From CBDBCU01 sp965203435 (lineage in GTDB: Bacteria; Chloroflexota; Dehalococcoidia; Lucifugimonadales; UBA3495): a stretch of 64,000 nt of DNA. Numbering within the stretch: position 1 is the first letter of the stretch; each line of letters opens with the position of its first letter. The translations under genes and the position numbers were made by a program. The stretch lies in contig CBDBCU010000002.1 of assembly GCA_965203435.1 (NCBI GenBank), positions 124,001 through 188,000 on the forward strand, read 5' to 3'. The notes under the pieces were generated by a model. The model was given only the letters and a program-made list of their open reading frames with translations. It did no database searches and had not been told where the DNA came from. Shown one piece after another: positions 50,598 through 59,566 of this stretch.

Positions 50598-51821
50598 CTA
50601 CCCCCCGTCCTTTTCCCCATTCCCGCCGCTGCTGCTGCCGGGGTGGATGTGCAGGCGCTGGATGCGGCGGCCCAGCACCGCCGTTACTTCAATGCTTAAC
50701 TGCTCCGTTTCCACCCGGTCGCCAGTTTCCGGCATCCGGCCCAAAGTGGTATAGACATAGCCGCCGATAGTGTCCGCGTCCGCATCGTCCAATTTGACGC
50801 CGAACAATTCCTCTACGGCATCGATGGCAACGCCGGCCTTGACCAGGGCGGAACCATCCGGCTGCCGCGCCACTTCCGGCTCTACCCGCCGGGAAAACTC
50901 GTCGTCAATCTCCCCGACAATCTCCTCCAGCAAATCCTCCATCGTAATCAGACCCTCGACGCCGCCGTATTCGTCCACCACAATCGCCATCTGCACCGCC
51001 TTTTGTTGAATCTCCTCCAGCAGGTCATCCAGGCGCTTGTTTTCCGGGATGAAATAGGGGGTATGCCGCTGCACATCGTGCAGGGTCAGCGCCTCCGGAT
51101 TGGCGTTGGAAAGATGTTTCAGCAATTCCAGGGAGTGGACGATGCCGACGATGTGGTCGATGTTTTCCTGAAACACCGGAATGCGGGTGTGGCCGCTCGC
51201 GATGATGGGGTCGACGGCGGCCAGCAGGGGCGTGTTGATTTCCAAGGCGATCATATCCAGCCGGGGAATCATTACCTCGTGGGCGGTGGTATCGTCCAGG
51301 CGGATGATGGAGCGGAGCATTTCCCGGTCGCGGCGGTCGAGGTTTTCCAGCTCCTCCTCGGTGATGGCGGGAGTTTCCGGGGCGGATTCGGCGGGAAGGG
51401 CCGCCCCGCCGCCGCTGGCGGGATCGGCGGCCGCCCCCCGTCTGGCGCGGCCAAAACCGCGCCGTACCAGGGCCAGCACCGGCCGGGCGCAAGCGGCGGC
51501 CAAAGCCGGCTGACGCTGGGCTACTACGGCCGCCAGGCGGTGGATCAGCGTCAAGACCACCAGCAAGGCCAGGGCCAGGATAAGCGCATAGCCCCCGTTC
51601 ATTCCGGGGATAGTCTGCGCCAGGGCCAAGCCGGCCAGGGCTTGGGCGAGGACACAAGCGTACTTAAAGGGGGCCAGGACGAACCACGGCCGGCGGGCCG
51701 GCGCGCCCTCCCGCAACAGACCCCCGCCGTTCCCGCCGGCGTTTTCGGCCAGGCACAGATAGGCGAACAGGGCCAGGAACCCGATAAGGGTCAATAATGG
51801 CGGTAAACTGTCAGTATCCAA
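50598..51821 (-). CDS. CBS-domain protein, HlyC/CorC family
   Basis: 407 residues. N-terminal region with about three membrane helices (TLIGFLALFAYLCLA; ALILALALLVVLTLIHRL), shorter than a full DUF21 domain. Two CBS motifs follow (VMIPRLDMIALEINTPLLAA; TPYFIPENKRLDDLLEEIQQ, with VDEYGGVEGLITMEDLLEEI), then the CorC/HlyC domain (VAIDAVEELFGVKL, TIGGYVYTTLGRMPETGD). Family members take part in magnesium/cobalt homeostasis. It follows glmU by 25 nt on the same strand. Confidence 0.9.
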   Translation of the reverse strand: MDTDSLPPLLTLIGFLALFAYLCLAENAGGNGGGLLREGAPARRPWFVLAPFKYACVLAQALAGLALAQTIPGMNGGYALILALALLVVLTLIHRLAAVVAQRQPALAAACARPVLALVRRGFGRARRGAAADPASGGGAALPAESAPETPAITEEELENLDRRDREMLRSIIRLDDTTAHEVMIPRLDMIALEINTPLLAAVDPIIASGHTRIPVFQENIDHIVGIVHSLELLKHLSNANPEALTLHDVQRHTPYFIPENKRLDDLLEEIQQKAVQMAIVVDEYGGVEGLITMEDLLEEIVGEIDDEFSRRVEPEVARQPDGSALVKAGVAIDAVEELFGVKLDDADADTIGGYVYTTLGRMPETGDRVETEQLSIEVTAVLGRRIQRLHIHPGSSSGGNGEKDGG

Positions 51822-51846
51822 AAGGTTTATCTTGGGTTGCCCGGGT

Positions 51847-53214
51847 TCAGGATTTCCGGTCGGTTTTGGGTTTCCGTTCCCTTATTCTAGCAGGAACGCC
51901 CACCGCAAGCAAGGCCTCCGGCACATCTTTTGTGACGACTGTTCCGGCCCCGGTGGCCGCGCCCGCGCCAATCGTTACCGGCGCCACCAGCATTGTATCA
52001 CATCCGATAAAAGCCCCGGGGCCAATGGCAGTGGGATGTTTGTCCTGCCCGTCAAAGTTGCAGGTGATGGCGCCGGCGCCGATATTGACCCCGGCGCCAA
52101 TGTCGGCATCGCCCAGATAGCAGAAATGGCCGGCCAGGGTGCCGGCCCCAATCCGGCTTTCCTTGACTTCCACGAAATTGCCCAGATGCACGCCGGATTC
52201 CACCCGGGTTCCCGGGCGCAGGTGACTGAAAGGGCCGACATCCGCGCCGGGGCCCATAACCGCCTGTTCCAGCATGGACGCCGTAACCCGGCAGCCCTCG
52301 CCGATTTGCGAATCCCGGATGACCGAATTCGGCCCGATTTCGCAGTCCGCGCCGATTTGGGTCTGGCCCAATAGCATCGTATTGGGGCGGATAACGGTAT
52401 CCCTGCCGAGGGCAACGGCGGCGTCAATGAACACCGAGGCCGGATCCTGGATGGTGACGCCGGCTTTCATCCACTGCTCGCAAAGCTGCCAGCGGCGGAT
52501 GGCTTCGACCTGGGCCAATTGGATCCGGTCGTTGACGCCAAAAATTTCCTCCGGCTCCGGGCTGGGCATTCCGTCAATACGGTCGCCGCGGCCGGCCCCG
52601 ATCCGTACCAGGTCGGTAAGATACTTTTCTCCGTTAGGGCGGGTTTCCAGGCTTTCCAGAACGGCGGCCAGCCAATCCCGGTTAAAGCAATAGACGCCGC
52701 CATTCACTTCCGCCGGGGAATAGTCCTCCCGATTTTCCTCGGCGGCTTCGACCAGGTCCATCACTTGGCCGGCATCATCCCGTATAACCCGGCCCAAATC
52801 CGTGGCGAACATTCCCTCGGCGGTCAGCAGGGTCATCGCATTGGCCCGGGCCAAGTGCCGCGCCATCAGCTGTTGCAGCGACGCCGCCCGCAGCAGGGGG
52901 GAATCGCCGCCCATAACCAGCAGCCGCGCCGCCGATTCGTCCAGGGCGGCCACGGCCCGGGCCGCGGCGTCTCCGGTGCCGGCCGCCGTCGGTTGGACGA
53001 CATAATCCGCGCGGTCCCCCAAGAGGCCGCTGATGGCGGCGGCGTTGGCCGGGGAAACCACCACCAGGAGGGGATGGACGCCCAAGCCGTGCAGCAGTGC
53101 CACCGGGTAGCGGATTAGTTCCTGGCCGCAAACCGGATGCAGGGGTTTAGGCCGACGGGACTGCATCCGCCGCCCTTCCCCGGCCGCCATAATAATTCCG
53201 GCCCACTGCGCCAT
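51847..53214 (-). CDS. glmU: Bifunctional GlcN-1-P acetyltransferase / GlcNAc-1-P uridylyltransferase
   Basis: Makes UDP-GlcNAc for cell-wall sugars. The uridylyltransferase loop is IIMAAGEGRRMQSRRPKPLH (GTRM read as GRRM). QPTAAGTGDAA, MGGDSPLL and VNGGVYCFN are further motifs of that half. The C-terminal half is a left-handed beta helix of hexapeptide repeats (IGADCEIGPNSVIRDSQIGE) with FVEVKESRIGAGTLAGHFCY. Length 455 is standard. ATG 53214 has AAGGAG 8 nt upstream; earlier in-frame ATGs lie in repeat sequence. Some RNA-polymerase-binding bacteria use DAG for acetyl; nothing odd seen. Confidence 0.95.
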   Translation of the reverse strand: MAQWAGIIMAAGEGRRMQSRRPKPLHPVCGQELIRYPVALLHGLGVHPLLVVVSPANAAAISGLLGDRADYVVQPTAAGTGDAAARAVAALDESAARLLVMGGDSPLLRAASLQQLMARHLARANAMTLLTAEGMFATDLGRVIRDDAGQVMDLVEAAEENREDYSPAEVNGGVYCFNRDWLAAVLESLETRPNGEKYLTDLVRIGAGRGDRIDGMPSPEPEEIFGVNDRIQLAQVEAIRRWQLCEQWMKAGVTIQDPASVFIDAAVALGRDTVIRPNTMLLGQTQIGADCEIGPNSVIRDSQIGEGCRVTASMLEQAVMGPGADVGPFSHLRPGTRVESGVHLGNFVEVKESRIGAGTLAGHFCYLGDADIGAGVNIGAGAITCNFDGQDKHPTAIGPGAFIGCDTMLVAPVTIGAGAATGAGTVVTKDVPEALLAVGVPARIRERKPKTDRKS

Positions 53215-53296
53215 TGCTGATACTCCTTTCCCTGCCGTTATTGCCGTTTCTACCGTCGTTCCCACCGCCCTCTCTACCGTCATTCCCGCCGCCCCT

Positions 53297-53552
53297 ACCG
53301 TCATTCCCGCGTAAGCGGGAATCCCGAACGGTACTGACTTATGACGCCATATCCCCGGCAAGCCACCTCTGGATTCCTGCCGCCCTTTCTACCGTCATTC
53401 CCGCGTAAGCGGGAATCCAGGACGGTATTGCCAAAGACCAGCCTACCACCAATCCGGTATTTCTGGATTCCCGCTTACGCGGGAATGACGGTAGGGGCGC
53501 CGCCGCCATACTCCGCCGCCCTCTGGATTCCCGCTTACGCGGGAATGACGGT
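53297..53552. repeat. Cluster of R1 elements and half copies
   Basis: A left half (53297), a complete element (about 53391-53492) and another right half ending at 53552. Together with the hairpin at 53593 they fill the 480-bp gap before the amidase operon. Confidence 0.82.
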
Positions 53553-53592
53553 AAAGGCGGCAGGAATGACGATATACGGTAATAGGCACATC

Positions 53593-53639
53593 CGCCCCCG
53601 ATTTGACAAAACCGTTATTGTCAAGTAAAAATGGGGGCG
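53593..53639 (+). promoter_or_regulatory. Structured element before the amidase operon
   Basis: Nested inverted repeats: outer CGCCCCCGATTT with AAAATGGGGGCG, inner TTGACAA with TTGTCAA. It could be an operator, an attenuator or a small terminator; a TATACC box lies after it at 53664. Confidence 0.45.
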
Positions 53640-53694
53640 ACCGGATTTTGCCGTCCCGCCCATTATACCACATTTTGCCCGGTCGAGGTGATTT

Positions 53695-53901
53695 ATGGCT
53701 GACTTGGCCGATGCCGATTTGCGGGCCCTGGCCCGGGCCGCCGGCGTAACTATTCCGCCGGAACTGCTGGCGGAAGTGGGCTACACTCTCAACGGCGTAC
53801 TGGAAGCCCTGGACAACGCCGCCGTCCCTGGCCTCGAGGAAGTAGAACCCCTGCCTATCATCCTGCCGCCGCCGTCCGGCCGCCCGGCTCCGGGAGAGTA
53901 A
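53695..53901 (+). CDS. Small GatC/AtzG-like subunit
   Basis: 68 residues (LADADLRALARAAGVTIPPE, then LNGVLEALDNAAVPGLEEVE). The helical start and the Pro-rich end match the small chains that wrap around amidases: GatC of the tRNA amidotransferase, or AtzG/DUF4089 of other amidases. It is shorter than GatC (about 95) and lacks the LxxDxV end, so AtzG-like is favoured. The amidase starts 5 nt after its stop. CGAGGTG lies upstream of ATG 53695. Confidence 0.65.
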   Translation: MADLADADLRALARAAGVTIPPELLAEVGYTLNGVLEALDNAAVPGLEEVEPLPIILPPPSGRPAPGE

Positions 53902-53906
53902 CCATT

Positions 53907-55328
53907 ATGAACGCTACGGAAATTCCCTTTCTGTCGGCCGCCGCCCTGGCCGCCCGACTGCAAGCCCGGGAAGTTTCCCCGGTCGAAGCCACCGCCGCCT
54001 ACCTGGAGCGCATTGACCGGGTGGACGGCCAGCTCCATTCCTACATCACCGTTTGCCGGGCGGAAGCCCAAGCCGCCGCCCAGGAAGCGGAACGGGAAAT
54101 CGCCGCCGGCCGCTATCGGGGGCCGCTGCACGGCATCCCGGTGGCGGTGAAAGACCAGCTGGACACCCAGGGCATCGCCACCACCGGCGGCTCCAGCATC
54201 CTGGCAGACCATATCCCCGACCGGGATTCCACCGTGGTCGCCAAGCTGAAAGCGGCCGGGGCTGTCCTGCTGGGCAAGCTGAATATGAGCGAGTTTGCCA
54301 GCGGCGACGCTTTTCATCATCCCTACGGCCGCCCCCGCAATCCCTGGGATTTGCGCCGCAATCCCGGCACTTCCAGCAGCGGCTCCGGGGCCGCCACCGC
54401 CGCCGGCCTCTGCGCCACTTCCATTGGCGAGGACACCGGCGGCTCCATTCGCGGCCCGGCCGCCTTTTGCGGATTGGTCGGGATCCGGCCTACCTGGGGG
54501 CGGGTCAGCCGCTACGGGATGCAGGGGGCTTGTTGGTCCATGGACACCGCCGGCCCCATTTCCCGCACCGTGACCGACTGCGCCCTGACCCTGCAAGCCA
54601 TTGCCGGCTACGACCCCCAAGACCCCTATACCTGGGCCACGCCGGTTCCCGACTACGCCGCCGCCCTGACCGGGGATGTGCGCGGGCTGAAAGTGGGCGT
54701 GGTCAAAGAGCGGGTCTATAGCGATGTAGTGGACTCTGAAGTGGGCGCGGCGGTTATCGCCGCTATTGCCCGCCTGGGCGAATTGGGCGCGGAAATCATT
54801 GAGGTTTCCCTGCCCCTGATGCGCCATTCGGCCGCCGTTTCCAGCGCACTGATTATGGTCGAAGCGGCTACCCTGCATCGGGAGGGCCTGGCGCAGCGGC
54901 TCGACGAATACGATTACAACAACCGGGTGCGCCTGCTGGCCGGCAGCCTTTTCCCGGCCCAAGCCTACCGCCGCGCCCAGCAGCTGCGCCAACTGCTGCG
55001 GCAGGAAATCCTCGATGCCTTGCAAGGAGTGGATTTGCTGGCAATGCCCACCTCCTCCATTCCGGCCTCGCTGATCCCGGAAAAAGCCGGCATTGGCAGC
55101 AAGCAGGAAGTGCTGGACGGCTATGCCGGGCGGCGCAGTTTCACCAGTCCCTACAACCTGGCCGGCGTTCCGGCCCTGTCGTTGCCCTGCGGTTTCACCA
55201 GCGGCGACCAACCCCTGCCGGCCGCCCTGCAACTGGCCGGCCGCCCTATGGCGGAGGCCACGGTCTTAAACGCCGCCTACGCCTACGAACAGAGTACCGA
55301 CTGGCACCACCGGCGGCCGCCGGTATAA
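53907..55328 (+). CDS. Amidase signature enzyme
   Basis: Ser-cisSer-Lys hydrolase, 473 residues. K82 (PVAVKD), cis-Ser S156 (GTSSSGSG) and nucleophile S180 (DTGGSIRGPA) have the spacing of GatA (K79, S154, S178). FCGLVGIRPTWGRVSRYG supports the GatA/AtzF-like branch. With the small protein before it, it may form a heterodimer. Without a gatB gene nearby, a metabolic amidase (amide or urea-type substrate) is as likely as tRNA transamidation. Confidence 0.87.
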   Translation: MNATEIPFLSAAALAARLQAREVSPVEATAAYLERIDRVDGQLHSYITVCRAEAQAAAQEAEREIAAGRYRGPLHGIPVAVKDQLDTQGIATTGGSSILADHIPDRDSTVVAKLKAAGAVLLGKLNMSEFASGDAFHHPYGRPRNPWDLRRNPGTSSSGSGAATAAGLCATSIGEDTGGSIRGPAAFCGLVGIRPTWGRVSRYGMQGACWSMDTAGPISRTVTDCALTLQAIAGYDPQDPYTWATPVPDYAAALTGDVRGLKVGVVKERVYSDVVDSEVGAAVIAAIARLGELGAEIIEVSLPLMRHSAAVSSALIMVEAATLHREGLAQRLDEYDYNNRVRLLAGSLFPAQAYRRAQQLRQLLRQEILDALQGVDLLAMPTSSIPASLIPEKAGIGSKQEVLDGYAGRRSFTSPYNLAGVPALSLPCGFTSGDQPLPAALQLAGRPMAEATVLNAAYAYEQSTDWHHRRPPV

Positions 55329-55346
55329 GCCATCCGGTTGGCTAGC

Positions 55347-55386
55347 CCCCGCCGCCGCCGCAAGCCGGGGCCAAACGGCGGCGGGG
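55347..55386 (+). terminator. Hairpin after the amidase gene
   Basis: CCCCGCCGCCG (55347-55357) pairs with CGGCGGCGGGG (55376-55386). Confidence 0.55.
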
Positions 55387-55400
55387 ATGGGTCGGGATGG

Positions 55401-55406
55401 TATAAT
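55401..55406 (+). promoter_or_regulatory. TATAAT -10 of the HsdR-N-like gene
   Basis: GGTATAATCCC lies 42 nt before the start codon; no -35 match. Confidence 0.45.
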
Positions 55407-55447
55407 CCCACAAACCGGCAGGCTTGCCGGCTGAGGAGGATTCGCCT

Positions 55448-56524
55448 ATGGGCTGCGTTGCCTTTGAGGAGACCCTGACCAAAATCCTGGACCAACGCTC
55501 TATCTTGGGAAGCCGTGACGAGCGGGCCGTCGAGATTGCGGTAATTCTGCCCCTGCTCCATCAGGTCGGGTGGGATACCGGGAAAATGGACGAGATTTAC
55601 CCCCAGTCCCCGGTAAATAGCGGGGGCAAGGTTGACTATGCCCTCAAGGTTAACGGCGAAGTGCGGATTCTGGTCGAAGCCAAGAGCTGGAATCGCCCTT
55701 TGCAAGAAGCCGAGGAGAACCAGCTTGCCGGCTATTGCCGTCAGGCCAAGCCCCACTTGGCAGTATTGACCAGCGGCAACCGGTGGTTGCTTTATTTGCC
55801 GCCGAAAGGCGGCAAAGACGATGCTGAACTCCAGTTGTTCCTGGAGTTTGACATCGTCTCTCTTGAGTCGAACAAGGTGCGGGAAAACTTTGAGAGGTTC
55901 TTGGCAAAGGACAGGTTTAAGACCAAAACCTCCTCAGCCAAGGTGGTTAAGGAAGCCAAGACTTTGCTGGCGAAGCTTCAGGATACAGAAGCTGCGTTCC
56001 GGCGGATGACCGCGGCTTGGAACGGTCTGACCAATCAGTCCCCAGCACTGGTTGATTTTCTCCAAAGCATCACTGAACCTCGTCCTGATGAGGAACTGGT
56101 CAAGCAGTTCCTGGATGAAGTTCAGGGACCTTTGGTTAAGCCGGTGCCTGAAAAACCCGACAAACCTAAGCCGGTTCCCCAATACATCACTTTTCAGGCG
56201 GAGGGGGAAAAGGCTTACGACACGGTCAGGGTCAAGCTTTCCGCTTGGCACTATGTGCTGGATGACGTCTGTAGGCTGATGCAGGAACGCCATCCGGACA
56301 CCTTCGACCTTGTCCTTGACATTAAGGGGTTTGCGAAGTCCAGCGAGGAACTGAAAATCCCTATCGAGATGGCGAGCGTAGGTCTTTACTTCGACTTTCC
56401 GGGTGGCGCTATCGGGTACCGGCAAGCCTGCGCCGATGTGCTGGCTAAGTTCGGTTATTCGCCGGATTGCTTGAAGGTTAGAGTGAAAGGCGGGATGGAG
56501 TCGCCGGTGTGGCCCCCGCCCTAA
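55448..56524 (+). CDS. Restriction endonuclease-like protein with HsdR N-terminal domain
   Basis: 358 residues. The first 160 resemble the N-terminal nuclease of type I HsdR: RAVEIAVILPLLHQVGWDT, then D63 (KVDYAL), E77-x-K79 (ILVEAKSW) as the PD-(D/E)XK centre, and LTSGNRWLLYL. No helicase follows, so it is not HsdR itself. The rest has a lysine-rich helical middle and a C-terminal domain (YDTVRVKLSAWHYVLDDVCR) I do not recognise. GAGGAGGA sits before ATG 55448. No methylase or specificity gene is near. A stand-alone nuclease, perhaps for defence, or an inactive DNA-binding protein. Confidence 0.78.
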   Translation: MGCVAFEETLTKILDQRSILGSRDERAVEIAVILPLLHQVGWDTGKMDEIYPQSPVNSGGKVDYALKVNGEVRILVEAKSWNRPLQEAEENQLAGYCRQAKPHLAVLTSGNRWLLYLPPKGGKDDAELQLFLEFDIVSLESNKVRENFERFLAKDRFKTKTSSAKVVKEAKTLLAKLQDTEAAFRRMTAAWNGLTNQSPALVDFLQSITEPRPDEELVKQFLDEVQGPLVKPVPEKPDKPKPVPQYITFQAEGEKAYDTVRVKLSAWHYVLDDVCRLMQERHPDTFDLVLDIKGFAKSSEELKIPIEMASVGLYFDFPGGAIGYRQACADVLAKFGYSPDCLKVRVKGGMESPVWPPP

Positions 56525-56539
56525 CCGGGCATAAACCGC

Positions 56540-56565
56540 GGGGGCCGGCTGCCTAGCCGGCCCCC
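56540..56565 (+). terminator. Hairpin after the HsdR-N-like gene
   Basis: GGGGGCCGGCT pairs with AGCCGGCCCCC around the 4-nt loop GCCT. Confidence 0.65.
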
Positions 56566-56711
56566 TGCCGGTTTGTGGGGCAACCGGTCTAAACTGCCGG
56601 GATTGCCAGGGTTGTCAATGCGCCGACCGGCGCGGCCAAAACCCCTTTCCCCCGGGCGTGGTAATATAGGGGAGGATACCCGGATGGGAAAGTCGAGGAG
56701 GGAAAAGCCTG

Positions 56712-57077
56712 ATGAAACTGTTCCGCCTTTCGCGCATTGACCCGGTACCCATTGCCACCGCCACGCCGATTGAGGGCTGGACCGGCGGCGAAGTCCGCCG
56801 CACCCGCCTGCCGCTGCTGGGCGAAGGGGACAGCGCCTTTTTCAGCAGCAGCGTGGTCAACTTCGGCAAGGGGGCCACTACCGGCTGGCATCGCCACGCC
56901 ACCGACCAGCTGCTGGTCATCACCAGCGGCAACGGCATCGTCGCCAACGAGCAGGAAAGCCACGAAGTGGCCGTGGGCGATGTGGTGCAGGTGCTGGCCG
57001 GGGAAAACCACTGGCACGGAGCCACCGCCGACTCTACTATGGGCCACATCACCATCACCGGCGTAACCGGCGGCTGA
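56712..57077 (+). CDS. Cupin-domain protein
   Basis: 121 residues, one small beta barrel (cupin_2). The metal motif is GWHRHATDQLLVITSGNGIV (about 58-77, G-x-H-x-H with a following acidic/Gln position) and the second motif GDVVQVLAGENHWHGATADS. The two histidines of motif 1 and H of motif 2 could bind a metal ion. Function may be a lyase, isomerase or sensor; not decidable. GAGGAGGG precedes ATG 56712. Confidence 0.85.
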   Translation: MKLFRLSRIDPVPIATATPIEGWTGGEVRRTRLPLLGEGDSAFFSSSVVNFGKGATTGWHRHATDQLLVITSGNGIVANEQESHEVAVGDVVQVLAGENHWHGATADSTMGHITITGVTGG

Positions 57078-57090
57078 GGTTGACGCTTGA

Positions 57091-57132
57091 CCCCGCCGCG
57101 CCCTGGCAAAAGAACCGCCGGGGCGCGGCGGG
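57091..57132 (+). terminator. Hairpin with T-rich tail after the cupin gene
   Basis: CCCCGCCGCGCCC and GGGCGCGGCGGG pair around an 18-nt loop; CTCCCTTATTATTGTT follows. Confidence 0.6.
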
Positions 57133-57213
57133 CGGCTCCCTTATTATTGTTGCCCGGCGTTATCCGGCGTCCGCAACAAAACCCGCCGCCCGGACAAGGG
57201 AAAGGAGTTGGCA

Positions 57214-57483
57214 ATGCCCCCCCGCAAATACAGCCGTGATGAGGTATGCGACCGGGGCGCGGAAATCTACGCCGCGCAAATCAAAGCCCGGGTCGAGCCG
57301 CAGGAAAACGGCAAGTTCATCGTCATCGACATCGCGAGCGGCGATTACGAAATTGCCGAGGATATGCTGGCGGCCTCCCACCGGTTGCGGGAACGCCGGC
57401 CGGCCTCCGTCCGCTTTGGCGGCATGGTTGGCTATCCCGCGGCCTATCAGCTGGGCTGGGGCCTGGGGCGATCTTATAATTAA
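57214..57483 (+). CDS. Small conserved protein, tandem copy 1
   Basis: 89 residues: KYSRDEVCDRGAEIYAAQIK, ENGKFIVIDIASGDYEIAED, then RERRPASVRFGGMVGYPAAY. The pattern (EPQxNGKFIVIDIxSGDYEI plus a RRPxxVxxG end) belongs to a small family I know as hypothetical proteins found beside toxin-antitoxin genes. AAAGGAG sits before ATG 57214. A second copy follows 17 nt later. Confidence 0.7.
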   Translation: MPPRKYSRDEVCDRGAEIYAAQIKARVEPQENGKFIVIDIASGDYEIAEDMLAASHRLRERRPASVRFGGMVGYPAAYQLGWGLGRSYN

Positions 57484-57499
57484 GGGAAAGGAGTTGGCA

Positions 57500-57769
57500 A
57501 TGACCGTCCGCAAATACAGCCGCGACGAGGTATGCGACCGGGGCGCGGCAATCTACGCCGAGGAAATCAAAGGCTTGGTCGAGCCGCAGGAAAACGGCAA
57601 GTTCATCGTCATCGATATCGAGAGCGGCGATTACGAAATTGCCGAGGATATGCTGGCGGCCGAGGATCGGCTGCTGGCGCGGCGGCCCGAGGCCGTAGGC
57701 TATGGCGGGCGGGTCGGCTACGAATCCGCCTACAAAAGGGGCTGGGGAGGAGCGCGCTTTGACTATTAG
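57500..57769 (+). CDS. Small conserved protein, tandem copy 2
   Basis: 89 residues, about 75% the same as copy 1 by eye, with the same leader GGGAAAGGAGTTGGCAATG. Differences cluster in the C-terminal third (AEDRLLARRPEAVGYGGRVG). No PIN-like or other toxin gene adjoins. Function unknown. Confidence 0.7.
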   Translation: MTVRKYSRDEVCDRGAAIYAEEIKGLVEPQENGKFIVIDIESGDYEIAEDMLAAEDRLLARRPEAVGYGGRVGYESAYKRGWGGARFDY

Positions 57770-57854
57770 GGGACAATGTCGATAACCAACGGGCGGCTAG
57801 GGTGTCCTTGCCTATCCGGGCTATCGCATATAGAAACCGTCTTTCCCTCCCGCA

Positions 57855-58002
57855 ACCGTCATTCCCGCGTAAGCGGGAATCCAGAGCCGCAACCGGTACA
57901 ACCGTCATTCCCGCGTAAGCGGGAATCCCGAACGGTACTGCGTCAGACCAGCCGACTTATGGCAAGGCATTTCTGGATTCCCGCTTACGCGGGAATGACG
58001 GT
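57855..58002. repeat. R1 half copy and complete element
   Basis: A left arm at 57855-57883 and a complete element from 57901 to 58002 (core type A). Confidence 0.83.
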
Positions 58003-58066
58003 TAAGATATTATTATATGCCATTGCCCGGCCCACCCCATCCTCAAAACTAACCGGAGAGGCAGCT

Positions 58067-59419
58067 ATGCCGCAACTTTATGAACTTTCCTTGACCGCCG
58101 CCGCGGAGCAAATCCGCCGCGGCGAACTTTCCCCGGTGGCCTTGGCCGAGGCCCTGCTGGCCCGCATTGATGCCCTGGAGCCGGCTTTGTCGGCTTGGGT
58201 TTATCGGGATCCGGCGGCGGTATTGGCGGCCGCGGCAGACCAGGAGCGGGCCGTAGCCAGCGGCGCGGCTTTGGGTCTGCTCTCCGGCGTCCCCCTCGGC
58301 GTCAAGGATATTTACTGCACCGCCGGCATTGCCACCACCGCTTGCTCTAAAGTCTATGCCGACTTTGTGCCGGATTATGACGCCGCGCCGGTGGCCCGGC
58401 TGAAACAGGCCGGGGCTATTATCCTGGGCAAAACCGTTACCACTGAATTCGCCTGTATGGATCCGCCGCCCACCTTCAATCCCTGGCATCCGGCCCATAC
58501 CCCCGGCGGCTCCAGCAGCGGCTCGGCGGTGGCTGTGGCGGCTCGGATGTGTCCCGCCGCCCTGGGGTCGCAAACTGTCGGCTCCGTGCTGCGGCCGGCG
58601 GCTTACAATGGCGTCGTGGGATTCAAGCCCAGCTACGGACGGGTCAGCCGTTACGGCGTTATTCCGGTCAGCTGGTCTCTGGATACGATGGGCTGGATGA
58701 CCCGTAGCGTGGCTGATGCCGCCCTGCTGCTGCAAGTGTTGGCCGGCCCGGATGACCGGGATCCGGCGGCCGCCAATTGCCCGGTTCCCGACTACGGCGC
58801 GGCCTTGACTAATCCCCAGCCGCCGCGCCTTGGCTTGCTGCGTTCCGGGTTCTTTTACGATAATGCCGATGCCGAAACCCGGCAGCATACCGATGCAATG
58901 GTCGAGCGGTTGGCCCGGGCCGGCGCCTCCATAGTGGAGCTTTCCCTGCCGGCCAGTTTTGACACCGCCATTGACGACCAGCAAATCATTATGGCAGTGG
59001 AGGGTTCCGCCTTTCACGAGCCGATGTACCGCCGTCAGGCCGCCGATTATCAGCCCCGGCTGCGGGATATGATTCGGCGGGGATTGGCAACGGACGGCGT
59101 TACCTATTCCCGGGCCTTGGAACGGCGGCAGCGGTTCATCTTTGACCTGCGGAACTTGGCCGGTCAAGTGGACGCCCTGCTGACCCCGGCCACGCCCACG
59201 CCGGCTTTGCCCGACCGCAGCAACACCGGCGACACCCGGTTTCAAGGGCCGTGGACTTCCGCCGGCCTGCCGGCCATCAGTATCCCCTCGGGCTTGGCAA
59301 CTTCCGGCCTGCCTATGGGCCTGCAACTGATTGGCGGCGATTTTGCCGAGGCCCAACTGCTGGCCGCCGCCGCTTGGTGCGAATCCATCCTTGACACGCA
59401 ACTGACCCCGCCGCTGTAG
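58067..59419 (+). CDS. Amidase signature enzyme, second
   Basis: 450 residues with the triad K80 (PLGVKD), cis-Ser S149 (PGGSSSGSA) and nucleophile S173 (QTVGSVLRPA). The glycine before the nucleophile pair reads VGS rather than GGS. The AVAVAARMCPAALGSQT stretch suits the metabolic amidase branch (aryl- or acylamides), not GatA. It shares only the fold with the amidase at 53907. ATG 58067 follows GGAGAGG. Single gene flanked by R1 and R3 repeats. Confidence 0.87.
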   Translation: MPQLYELSLTAAAEQIRRGELSPVALAEALLARIDALEPALSAWVYRDPAAVLAAAADQERAVASGAALGLLSGVPLGVKDIYCTAGIATTACSKVYADFVPDYDAAPVARLKQAGAIILGKTVTTEFACMDPPPTFNPWHPAHTPGGSSSGSAVAVAARMCPAALGSQTVGSVLRPAAYNGVVGFKPSYGRVSRYGVIPVSWSLDTMGWMTRSVADAALLLQVLAGPDDRDPAAANCPVPDYGAALTNPQPPRLGLLRSGFFYDNADAETRQHTDAMVERLARAGASIVELSLPASFDTAIDDQQIIMAVEGSAFHEPMYRRQAADYQPRLRDMIRRGLATDGVTYSRALERRQRFIFDLRNLAGQVDALLTPATPTPALPDRSNTGDTRFQGPWTSAGLPAISIPSGLATSGLPMGLQLIGGDFAEAQLLAAAAWCESILDTQLTPPL

Positions 59420-59430
59420 GTTTTGATTCA

Positions 59431-59547
59431 AACATGGATATACAGGATAAACAGGATTTTTTGTTGTCTGTTGGGTAGGATTCTCCGGAGCCGGAAAACC
59501 CTACCCAAGAAAGCGACAAAATCCTGTTTATCCTGTATATCCATGTA
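59431..59547. repeat. ACAGGAT-type inverted repeat (family R3)
   Basis: AACATGGATATACAGGATAA at the left, inverted at the right end; inner arms GTAGGATTCTCCGGA..CCGGAAAACCCTAC also pair. The repeat lies directly after the amidase stop. Confidence 0.75.
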
Positions 59548-59566
59548 AATAAAAAGGATGGGATGA

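Noticed and set aside
53907..55328. Firm assignment of this amidase as GatA
   Set aside because: The small partner is short and unlike GatC at its end, and gatB is absent; only the amidase family is certain.
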